DNA of 64,000 nt, taken from Nymphaea colorata. Its lineage: Eukaryota; Streptophyta; Magnoliopsida; Nymphaeales; Nymphaeaceae. Of this stretch, positions 49,758-59,623 are shown one piece after another. The position numbers and the translations under genes were made by a program. The stretch's first letter is position 1. Every line of letters starts with the position of its first letter. The stretch spans positions 12,290,571 through 12,354,570 of the forward strand of contig NC_045138.2 in the NCBI RefSeq assembly GCF_008831285.2, given 5' to 3'. The notes beneath the pieces are model-generated. The model was not told where the DNA came from, did not search any database, and saw only the letters and a list, made by a program, of their open reading frames with translations.

Positions 49758-51580
49758 ATGCAATATAAACCTTTATTTTCTTATCATTTCCTTCCAATGA
49801 CTCTTCATTTTCCTGCCTCATTAGATGAATACTTGAAAGCCACCAAGATGGTTGAAACCATATCACAAGCTAAGCATGCACCTCAGAACGATGCTTCATC
49901 TTTCGAGCTTAGGCCAGAAACACTTGGCCTCCCAGTAGTTGAGCCAAAAGGCTACCATATATTCTGGTTGTTCATAGAGTGATTTTTAAATGAGCAAGAT
50001 GAACAAAACACCCTGATGTTTACTTCAGAATCAAAAATTGAAAAAAATGTCAAGCAGAAGAGAAAGAAGAAAAACAACAAATCTTCTCCTATAGATAGGG
50101 ATAAAGATCATTTGGGTTCAGATTCAGTAACCAGTAAAGAGAAAAAACCTGAACTGCTTCCTCTGAAGAAGAAAAAGACAACAATGAGAAGAAAGAAGGG
50201 AAAAGAAATTATGGTGAAAAGCAGCTCACTTAGCCCTATCACTACTGGAAGTTCGGAAGAGAAATCCAAAAGAAAGAAAAAGCCTACCAAAAAAGACAAA
50301 AAGACAAAGAAGTACATCCCCAACAATAGCTCAGACAGTGAGAGTTCTGCAAAGGAAGTAAAGGAGATCAAGAAAAAGAAGAAAAAGACAAAGCCAGAAT
50401 TAGTTGAATCAAATGATGACGAAAGTCCGACTAAGCATAGATTTGATGAAATAGAGAAAATAATGAACAATCTTGAACTCAGGAGAAAAGAAAAATGTTC
50501 ATACTCATGTGAGGATTACTACCTTGGTATTGAAGAGAACGAAAACGTGAAAGGTTTTCTCAATGAATTTGTCTGATATAATGGAACCACATGCGCACAT
50601 GTTCATCTTTCAACCTTCTTTATTGATTGCTACAAAATCCGGACAAATAACATAGCTTTGTTTCGTTATTTTTCATGAAGTCTTGAAGGCATCGCCGCAC
50701 AATAGTACAAAACAAATGTCAACCAATTAAACTGAATGAATTTGACAAATTGATTAACATGTTTGTCCAAATATTTGAGCAAAATGCCTCCATGGCTCCA
50801 ACCCTTAGTAGCATTTGTAGTATCCATTAGAAACAAGGAGAAAAGGCTCGAGAATTTATCAAAAAATGGAGAATGCAATGCAACATGATGAAGGAGCCCA
50901 TTTCTGAAACACAAGCTCTGTCACTCACTAGGAAAAATCTTGCTCAGCCCTTGAAAAGTCTCATCCGAAATGCCCTGATCAAGACCTTTGCTAAGTTGAT
51001 TGAACAAGCAAATTCAATAGATGAAGGAATTGAGGAAGGTGATTTTGATGGAATCATTGCTTCTAAGTACAAAGAAGATGAAAATAAAGGAGGGAGGACA
51101 CAGCTGCCTACACACTTCGTAGCTAATGTTGACATTTGAAAGGACAACAACACCAGCTATAATCAAGATAAACAAATTAGTTACAATAAGAACATGCAGT
51201 TTCCCAAAGGCAATGATGAAAGGAAAAATAAACACCCATGCTGGAGTTATGACCAGAAATTCACTCCTCTCAGTCAGTCCTATGAGAAGATCCTGGAATA
51301 CCTCCTTGCCAAAGGAACTATCATCTTACCAAAAGTATGAGAACTTCCGAAAATGAATGGAGGATATAAAGGAAAGCTATGTAAGTTTCATCGTGCCCCT
51401 GGACATGACACTGAGGATTGTTTTGTCCTCAAAAACATTATCCAAGACTTCATCAACAAGGATCTCAAGGTTCATGATGATAGCATCCCTGAGGTATTAA
51501 GGAATCCATTTCCTGATCACGGGAAAGCGGTAATAGCCACGATCACCATAGACACTCCACTTCCAGATCATCCATAGGAA
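49758..51580 (+). pseudogene. gag: gag of element A
   Basis: A disordered, Lys/Ser-rich segment (50,016-50,470, with many KKKKK runs) leads into a retrotransposon gag domain. Motifs across frames: VKGFLNEFV, AREFIKKWRMQCNMMK, LIEQANSIDEGIEEGDFDG. The zinc-knuckle-like end CKFHRAPGHDTEDC followed by LKNIIQDFI (51,380-51,460) is the typical Tat gag terminus. Stops at 50,574 and 51,137 and frame changes interrupt it. Gag would form the particle and bind RNA; this copy is dead. Confidence 0.8.
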
Positions 51581-52270
51581 AACATCTGACCTTGTGATGG
51601 AAGCAGTTCACACAAAGTCACTATGATGGATCATGGAATGAAACCTCTGGATTTTATTGCTATGATGAACGGCAAGACAGAAAGTTCACCCAAAAAACTT
51701 CCCATAATCCCAAAAACTTTTATCCTATAAGGCGGTGATAATGAATCATCAGATGACTCTTCAGATGAAGATCCATGCTACTTGGGTGAGGTTCTCCCCT
51801 TAAAAGAGTGTATGCTTGAGGGAGATTGGATTTGACCCTCTAAGGACCAGTCAATTACCTTTTCAGAAAAATACCTCTCAAAATGGGAATATTACTATAT
51901 AGATGTTCTTTATATCATCATCCAAGTCGATGGGATGACTGTGCCACATGTATTGATCGATAAAGGAAGTGGCTTAAACATTTATCCTGACCTCACGGTC
52001 AAAGCTTTGGGATTTCACGAAGACAAATATCGCTCTGATGATATCAAGATCTACGAATATGATGGCCGAGGCATGAACAGCAAAGGTACTCTCGACATGA
52101 ACATGATCAATGAAAACACCAGCCATTGCATTGTATTTCATGTTGTGGATGTGCCACCAACATATAACTTACTTTTTAGATGACTTTGGATCCACCAAGT
52201 ACGAGGAATCCCATCCACTCTTCATCAGTGGCTCAAATAAAATTTTAGCCCATCAGTCATCACCATACGT
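51581..52270 (+). pseudogene. Aspartic protease of element A
   Basis: Frame 51,935-52,180 carries VLIDKGSGLNIYPDLTVKAL, the retroviral-type protease active site with D-K-G in place of D-T/N-G, and then FHVVDVPPTYNLLFR followed by a stop. IPSTLHQWLK continues after it. Normally it cleaves the polyprotein. The 51,590-51,930 part is an acidic linker with stops. Confidence 0.8.
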
Positions 52271-53055
52271 GCTAAGGATCTGGTCGAAAGGTTGGTATAA
52301 CCAATGCTCCCTAGGCCAATTGATTCGGTGGATTTACCCAGCATAAGAACAGCGAAGGACATACCTTTGAAAGAATGGATGCGAAACATAGGGATATGTG
52401 AATCATTCAAGAGCACTCATACTATTTCAAGCAATCGTGCAAGTTATCAAAAACACCCCTTGTATGTTTATTTCATGAAAAAACCTAAGGGATTCAGTTT
52501 CTTCAAAAAGGTGGCTATTGTCCATTCACTGTCCTCAGAAAGAATGAATATGGCATTTTGCTGCCGATTAGTATCTTTTTCAGATGAACACCATAGGATT
52601 GGGATATCATGAAGAAATTTGAAGAAGATCTTATGGGCTTATAGTATTCACCTTTGTTTCAAACCCTCCCATAAATTTTATAATCCTAAACTTCTTTTGT
52701 CTGGTCTCATGAGAGAACCCCTTCTAGGAACTAAGAACCTCTTTTTGATATGCAATGCAAATGATCTTTTGTTGTCAATTTTAATTTTGTCCAATTATTT
52801 CCTTTATTCTCTTTTTACAGGATGTGGGAACCCAACATGTCTCAACTTCTTCTTTTTCCTTGAAAGTCCCTCCAAAAAGCATTTGCCAAACAAGCAGTCA
52901 GTGAAATGAAATCTATGGCAGTACCCGAGTCAGAATTACCGAAATTCACTCAGATTCAAAAACAAGAACATCTCTCGTCCTTAGTCAATGATCCAATTGA
53001 AGAAATTAATATTGGAATCAACGAGAATCCTAAAATCATTTAAATTGGTACCAGT
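52271..53055 (+). other. Protease to RT linker, possible intron
   Basis: No pol domain. The 52,620-52,820 part is T-rich and ends TTCTCTTTTTACAG at about 52,821, a good 3' splice site. Ogre elements are known to carry an intron between protease and RT. No clear donor was identified, so this remains a suggestion. Confidence 0.35.
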
Positions 53056-53990
53056 TTGTCAATAGACGAGAAGAAAAGATTGGTGGACTTTCTTATGAGT
53101 AACCAAAAAGCTTTCGTATGGACCTATGAAGATATGCCAAGATTAGACCCTCAGTTGGTTGAACATCGGTTGTCCTTAAATCTTAGTTGTAAGCCAGTTA
53201 AGCAAAAGTTACGCAAGCTTGATCCTCGACTAGAAGGACTTGTAAAAGAAGGACTAGATGACCTATTAAAGGCAAAATTCATTTGTGTCATCGATTATCC
53301 AGAATGGTTGGCTAATATTGTGGTGGTCCGCAAGAAAAATGGCAAAGTGAGATTATGCATCGACTTTTGAGACTTGAACAAAGCCACGCCGAATGATGAT
53401 TATCCACTTCCAGACATTGATTTGTTGGTAAACAGTACTGTAGGTCATGTCATGTTCTCCTTCATGGATGGGTATTCTAGATATAACCAAATCAATTTAG
53501 CAGTCAAGGATCAACCTAAGACCGCTTTTACTACACCATGGGGCACTTTCTATTATCAAAGGGTCATGGTTGTTATCTTCCATGACTAGATGCACAAAAT
53601 CAAGGATGATATCGATGACATATTGATCAAATCCAAGACAAGAAAAGACCACATTGAAACTCTTGCCCAGGTGTTTGAGAGACTCTTACAGTACAAGCTC
53701 GGTTTGAATCGGGTAAACTTCTGGGTTTCATGGTTAGTAAGAGGGAAATCGAAATGGATCTTACCTAAGCTAAAGCAATCATCGATATGCCACCGCCTAC
53801 CAATATCAAAGAACTGCGAAGTTTGCAAGGGAGAATCCAGTCCATTAGACTATTCATTTCCAATCTAGCCATGAGATGCGAACCATTCAACCAATTGTTG
53901 AGGAAAAGCGTCAAGTTTGAATGGGGTCTTGAATGCCAACAATCGTTTGAAAAAATCAAGAAATACCTTCTAAGTCCACCAATTCTAAAA
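53056..53990 (+). pseudogene. Reverse transcriptase of element A
   Basis: Motifs: LVKEGLDDLLKAKFI, PEWLANIVVVRKKNGKVRLC, CIDF then a TGA at 53,368-53,370, DLNKATPNDDYPLPDIDLL, FSFMDGYSRYNQI, TPWGTFYYQRV. The PFGL-KNAGAT part between TFYY and QR is missing, so roughly a dozen residues were deleted. A TAG follows at 53,587-53,589. The catalytic box reads DIDDILIKS: both Asp remain but the Tyr before them is changed. The frame shifts again near 53,790, where PPPTNIKELRSLQGRIQSIR continues. Confidence 0.9.
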
Positions 53991-54420
53991 TCCTTGATGT
54001 TGGGTAGACCATTGTTGCTTTACATCACAGTGAATGAGTCAACATGTGGCAGCTTTTTGGCACAATATGAAGGAGGAAGTCACATCAAGAATGCAATTTA
54101 TTACATTAGTAGAACTTTTGTCCAGTATGAGAAGAAGTACTCTCCAACAAAAAAAACTTGTTTGGCATTGGTTTGGATGTATCAGAAGCTGAGACATTAT
54201 TTGTTACCTTGTGAGGTCAAAATACTCTCCAAGCTAAATCCTCTTAAGTACATTTTGAAACAGCCCTTCCTTAATGGACGCATTGCCAAATGACAAGTTC
54301 TGCTCATGCAAGATGATCTTGAATATGTGTCTCAAAAGTCAATCAAGGGACAAGCAATTACGGATTAGTTAGCAGACTTTTCCCAGTACAAAGAAATCAG
54401 AACGAACGATGAGTTTCCAA
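53991..54420 (+). pseudogene. First RNase H of element A
   Basis: Continues in the frame 53,787-54,290. LLLYITVNESTCGSFLAQ, IYYISRTFVQYEKKYSPTKK, TCLALVWMYQKLRHYLL are the usual gypsy RNase H motifs, with D to N-type changes at catalytic positions. A stop at 54,291 precedes the residual LADFSQ end. Confidence 0.8.
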
Positions 54421-54461
54421 ACGAACACGTACTAAGATTGGAAATAGTTTCGATATGAAAG

Positions 54462-54860
54462 ATGTACTTCGATGAATCCAGAAACATGATGGGAGCTGGT
54501 ATATGCATTTTACTCATCACTCCAAAAGATGAAATGATCCCATATTCTTTGAAAATTGACTTTTCATGTACCTATAACATGGCTGAATATGAAGCCCTCA
54601 TACAAGGACTTCGCTTTTTATTGAGTTTTCAAGTGAAAATGGTGCAAGCCTTTGGCGATTCTCAGCTTATTATAAACCAAGTGAATAGAGAATGGCAAGT
54701 CAAAGATAAAAAGTTGGTGTCATATCAAGAGATCACTACCTCTTTGATCTGTCAGTTTGAAGAAGTATAACTAGGTCACATAAAAAGATAAGGTAACCTT
54801 ATTGTGGATGGTCTCGCGAGTCTAGGGTCCACCATCTCCTTTCGAACCAATGAAGCAATC
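54462..54860 (+). pseudogene. Second (archaeal-type) RNase H of element A
   Basis: Open for 102 codons to a TAA at 54,768. MYFDESRNMMGAGICILLIT is the start strand, YNMAEYEALIQGLRFLL and VQAFGDSQLIINQVNREW hold the E and D catalytic positions. This second RNase H domain between the first RNase H and integrase marks the Tat lineage. Confidence 0.8.
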
Positions 54861-55895
54861 CGTTTTTTGAGATGCGAAGATTGAAACGCTCTGCTTTTGA
54901 AACAATCATACATGCTCATCATATACTATGCAAAAAGATTGTTACCAGCTTGTCAAAAGATGCAAGGAATGTCAACTGCATGCACCACTGATCCATGCTC
55001 CAACCTCTCACTTGCATTCTGCGACATCTCCTTAGCCATTTTCAATGTGGGCATTCGATGTAGCCAGACCAATATCCCCTGTAGCTTCCAATGGCCATAA
55101 ATATTTTCTTGCTGCAACATATTATTTTACCAAATGGGTGGAAGTCTTCTGCTCAGAACAATGGAATGATGTCATGTAGTGTCATTCATTCACAAAATTT
55201 TTCTTTGCAGATTTGGAATTCCTCATGATATAGTATCTGACAACGAAATTCATTTCAAAAATGAAAAGATAAGACAGTTGTACAGTAAATACCATATACA
55301 TCATTTTTCAACTCCTTATTACCCCCAAGGCAATGGACAAGCAGAGGCCACCAACAAGATCTTGATATGCATCTTGGAACGGACAGTAGAAACTAGAAGA
55401 GACTGGCACGAAAAGATGCATAACGCTCTGTGGGCATATCGCACCACTACGAGGACTCTAACAAATGCAACTCCAGCAGAGCTAGTCTATGGAACAGAAG
55501 TGGTTCTACCATTACATGTGTTGAAACCCGCTTTGAAGTTCGCTTCTCTTATAGAACTTCCTCTAAATCAATATCAGCAGAAAAGGCTAATGCAACTCGA
55601 TCTGCTAGATGAAAATAGGCTAAATGCGGATGAACAAGTTGAAGCTTATCGCCAAATGGTAGCTAGACAGTTTGCCAAGTCAGTTATCAAGAGACAGTTC
55701 AAAATGAATGACTTGGTCCTACGATCTGCGGTGTACCTCAAAGGATGGCCACGTATAAAGTGGGCACCAAACTGGGAAGGCCCATATGTAATTAAGGAAG
55801 TCTTGCCCCATAATTCATACCGACTGATTAATGCTGATGGGGTGGAACTTGTCTATTCTATCAATGCCCTTCACCTCAAGAAATTATATGTCTAG
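54861..55895 (+). pseudogene. Integrase of element A
   Basis: The final zinc-finger pair CKECQ and the core motifs FDVARPISPVASNGHKYFL, FTKWVEVF, DIVSDNEIHFKN and QGNGQAEATNK are visible, so the D, D and E catalytic residues all survive, in two frames. The His-His half of the zinc finger appears deleted near 54,880. A TAG at 55,177 breaks the core. From 55,179 the frame is open for 238 codons with DWHEKMHNALWAYRTTTRT and a C-terminal PRIKWAPNWEGPYVIKEVL chromatin/DNA-binding module, ending at a TAG at 55,893. Confidence 0.9.
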
Positions 55896-56031
55896 TCCTC
55901 TTGTATCCATTTTCCAATCAATGTCAAATATTTATGTTTTCATATCCAATCTAACATTCAATATGGATTCTTCCCATTCGTAAAACATGACAATTACACT
56001 GGGGCATTTTTTTTATTCTCAATCCAGATTT
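55896..56031. other. 3' untranslated part of element A
   Basis: AT-rich spacer between the integrase stop and the tandem array. Nothing recognisable. Confidence 0.5.
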
Positions 56032-56232
56032 GAGAGCAACCCATTTAGGTAAAGGATTAAACCTGCAATATGAGGGCAACCCACGTAGGTAAAGGGTCAA
56101 ACCTACAATGCAAGCCAAAGCAACCCATTTCAGGAGGTTAAACCTGAATTTAATATTGGCAAACCCGTGCAAGTAATAGGTTAAACCTGCAATTTAAGCT
56201 CAAACAACTCATTCATGTGAGGGGGTAAGCCT
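56032..56232. repeat. Short tandem array before the polypurine tract
   Basis: Four to five degenerate units of about 42 bp, each with GCAACCCAT...GGTAAAGG-TTAAACCTGCAAT. Tandem arrays in this position are known from Ogre/Tat elements. Confidence 0.85.
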
Positions 56233-56316
56233 TTTACATCACTTTGCACATGTTTTGATAGAAAAATCTGGGATGCTTATCTTTGTCACTAAGCACGGCC
56301 AGTGCCGGCTTAGTAA

Positions 56317-56330
56317 CAAAGAGGGGCACC
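56317..56330 (+). promoter_or_regulatory. Polypurine tract of element A
   Basis: CAAAGAGGGGCACC directly before the LTR start TGTAATC. Confidence 0.8.
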
Positions 56331-59300
56331 TGTAATCACCCCAAATTTTTTTAAAATGCTATACCCTTTTACCAAAACACAAAACCTAAATTTTGGAATC
56401 CAAATTAGATCCAAAACAACAGTTCGGATCTAAATCAAGCATTTGAAACTCAAAATTCGAAATTAAGTGCGAAACGACAAAATTTAAGCGTTGCGCGTGC
56501 ACGAACCTTCCCTTTGCTTTAAGAACTCATTTCTCACGCCAAAACGTATTTATAAACCATAGTCGTGAGCTAGAATGCGTCGGCGAGCAATTGAACTCAG
56601 TCCAAAATTAAAACGAGTCTCGAGTCACTCGAAACGGAATTGGCCGGTCATTTTTAACAAAAACTTCTCTTTCACCCATTTTAAATAAAAAAAAAAAGAA
56701 AATTTTTTATGCTTCCAACATCAACAACATTTTTATTTTCTTTTATCAAATTTTATTTGATTTTATTTATTTTTTTTTAAATGTTGAGTTTTTGCTCATC
56801 CTGTGACGCGCAGTCGCGTGGCACATAGTCACACGACCACGCGTTGTGAAATGCTCGCGCGAAAGAGAGAACGACGCCCTGTCGTGACCACGCGACAAAA
56901 CGTCGTGCACGCTCGCGTGCGGCGTGCGAGCGAGCGTGCGACGTGTTGTCGCGTGCGAGCGAGCGCGCCGCACACGAGCACGAGGCACGCAAGCGCGCAC
57001 GACATGCTGTCGTGCGGTCACGACTAGCGTGCAACCACTCGACAGCACGTCGTGCGACCGTGCAATCGCGAAATCGCATGTGCGATCTCGCTTGCAGGTG
57101 CTGCTAAGCAGCCTTCCGAGGCCTGCCTAGTGCACAGACCCCATTTTTTTCCAAAAATTGATCAGTGGAGGGCATTTTTGAATATTTTTAAGGTGCATTA
57201 GCCTTACCTACATCCCAAAAATGGATTTTCAGACCTAATAGCCAATAACACTTATTTCAAACCCATTTCTTTTCAAAAAGAATTGAAAATAAGTAAAAAG
57301 TATTTGAAATTCGTTTGAAAATATTATAAAATTTTAAAAAAATGAATTTTGAGTTTTGGCTCCAAAACTCTCTATAAATACCCTCATTTTCCTCCTCTTG
57401 GGCAAGGAGCTAGCCCTTGAAGAAATTCTAGTGCATTTGAATACTTAGAGTTCTCCCAAGGTCTCTTCCTCCAGTTTCCCTCTTCTTCTCCTCAATCTTC
57501 TTCTTCTTCTCCAACTTGGAGCAAGCTACAACAACTTCAAGGGGGCACAAAGATCTTTTGGAGTCCTCTTCTTCATTACCTTGAAGCTCTATTCAAGGCG
57601 AGTCTAAAATCATTCCAAGTAAATGTGATAATTTTCTTCCCAAAATCATTCTTATAAGAGGTATGTAACCAACATCTCATTTCATTCTGTCTATTTTCTT
57701 CCCTTCTTCTTCTCCCCATTGCCATACAAGATAACTCTAAAATCTTTTAGAGTAAAGAGCCTATTTTTTAATGCACCGAGAGCATGAGAAGGTGAAGTGA
57801 CATTTCATTTTATGATTCAATCATGTTATCTTTTTTCTTGAATATAATCTTGTTTTGCTACTCTCATTTTCTTCTCCTCTTCATTTCCCCATGGCCCTAT
57901 GAGATAGTTCTCAATCTCTATCTTAGAGTCAAAAGACTACGCTCGAATGCACCGAGAGCATAGAAAGATGAGATGTTCTTTCATTTTACGGTTGAATCAT
58001 GCTCTTTCTCTTCTCTTAAATATTGCTTTGATTTTATCCATGCATAGTCTTTGCTTTTTTATTTATATGTGAATGCACGAGGAGAATGAGAGTATGGTTT
58101 AGGATTTCCTTCTTATGCTATTTTAAATTTTGAAGTTGGGACTTGTCCAACCCGGGTTGAACCCTTACGAATATGTACATGTTAAAAATGCATCTTCATG
58201 TCATTACGTTTAGTTTTCTTCTTAATCAACCAATGAGGAACACTAACGAGTGCTTTATTATGGTGTTTGTTTTTCTTTCATACCCAACGGTGGAAGAAAT
58301 ATATTCTTTGTAACAAACAAAATAATAACATTCTATGTTTATATATAAATCATATTTTACAAAAGATTTTTGAAAGAAAATACTCTCTCTAATGTGGCTT
58401 TGGAGACTTAGCTTAGGTTCTTGCATGAGTCAAATCTCTCCTCCAGCCTACAGCAAACTTGAGGTCAGTTAATTTTCATTTTTTGATTTATAATCTCCTA
58501 AAGATATATATATATATACATGTTATATACATATATATGCACATGATGATTTTTTTCCTTCTCTCTATGTTTCCATATTTTACAAATTTTCATATATACA
58601 TGAATACATGTGTAAGTATTCTATTTTCTATCTCTTGAATCTTTTATTTCTCTTTTCAAGACAAATATTTTTCCTTACAAATTTTCTTATACATACACAT
58701 ACAAGTATGTATATGTATTTTTCTTTTCCTCTAAAAAAATCTCTTCTTATTCTAATCAATATCACCTTTTTACAAATTTTCATATATGTACATGTGTGAT
58801 GGCATGTACACATATATGTACATTATTTTTCATCTCTCTCTCTCTCTTTATAAAGAATATTGCATCTCTTCCACTCCTTCAAACATTTTTCCATGATCTT
58901 TTATTTACCTACTTCATCAAGACCAAAACTCAAGTAATGACCCAAAATTGGATTCATGTTTGATGTTCTACAACCTCAATCCATTTTCAAAAAAAATAGT
59001 TCTTTTTATATATGATGATTATCATAACAAAAATCTTAGATTTATGTTATGGTAGGAATGCTCTTAAATGAATTTTATAGTAGGAATGAATGATTTTTCT
59101 TTCCAATCATATGCGATCAATGCATTTGTACATTCACATTCACCTAATACCACTTATGATCACAAGTACCTCTCCAAAAAAATTTAAGCAAGATGAGATA
59201 GAACTCTAACTAGGTAGTAACCGATGAGCAAAATCTCAAACCTACTTAAAGTCTTAAGAGAACACTAAAGTTATTTCAAAATGATTTCCCAAGCTTTCCA

Positions 59301-59623
59301 ATGATATTTACAAAGATTTCTCAATCCTAGTTTTCCCCAAAATGTTTCACATTCTCAAATAATTCTTCAAGAACCTCTTCGAAAGTTTGAAACATCAAAA
59401 TTTCAATATTTTTCTACACTGCATATAGAAAAAAGAAAAAAAAAGATGTTTAAGCCAAAATGAAATGCACCAATAATAGACATATCCTTTAGATTGATTA
59501 CCCCCGGTAAAGGCACCAGGAACGGTTAATCGTCGTACCGACGGACGAGTCCCTTTCTCTCTCATTTTCAAAACAACTATTTTTTTGAGCACTCCAAAAC
59601 CAAAAATTTTGAGGATGCGAACA
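56331..59623 (+). repeat. 3' LTR of element A (LTR3)
   Basis: Starts TGTAATCACCCC, ends GATGCGAACA. TATA box TCTATAAATA at 57,371-57,380; donor AAGAG|GTATGT at about 57,658. Only two of the roughly 171-bp internal repeats (57,710-58,030) against three in LTR2, but a much longer CpG-rich block (56,800-57,110). Open frames across that block are shadows of its composition. Confidence 0.9.
56800..57110. repeat. CpG-rich block with CGCGC/CGTGCG words
   Basis: About 310 bp dense in CpG, made of short scrambled, partly palindromic words (GCGAGCGAGCGTGCG, CACGCGACAAAACGTCG). The equivalent in LTR2 (44,818-44,960) and LTR1 (17,960-18,030) is much shorter. It sits in U3 upstream of the TATA box. Confidence 0.85.

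Larger units (their letters stand above)
44370..59623 (+). mobile_element. Tat/Ogre-type Ty3/gypsy retrotransposon (element A)
   Basis: 15,254 bp. Two LTRs of 3,311 and 3,293 bp with TG...CA ends, flanked by CCCAC and TCCAC (a 5-bp target duplication with one change). Order: LTR, primer site, extra ORF, gag, protease, RT, RNase H, second RNase H, integrase, tandem array, polypurine tract, LTR. The second RNase H, long LTRs, extra ORF and Arg-tRNA-like primer site are features of the Tat (Ogre/Retand-like) lineage. In the first 180 bp the LTRs differ at about 23 sites (about 87% identity), so it is old. It is broken by stops, frameshifts and small deletions. Confidence 0.9.

Noticed and set aside
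50108-50470. 120-codon minus-strand Phe/Ser-rich frame
   Set aside because: Antisense shadow of the Lys-rich arm of gag.
56767-57130. Overlapping Arg/Cys/His-rich open frames on both strands
   Set aside because: They exist only because the CpG-rich LTR block has few stop codons. Composition is repetitive and no domain is present.
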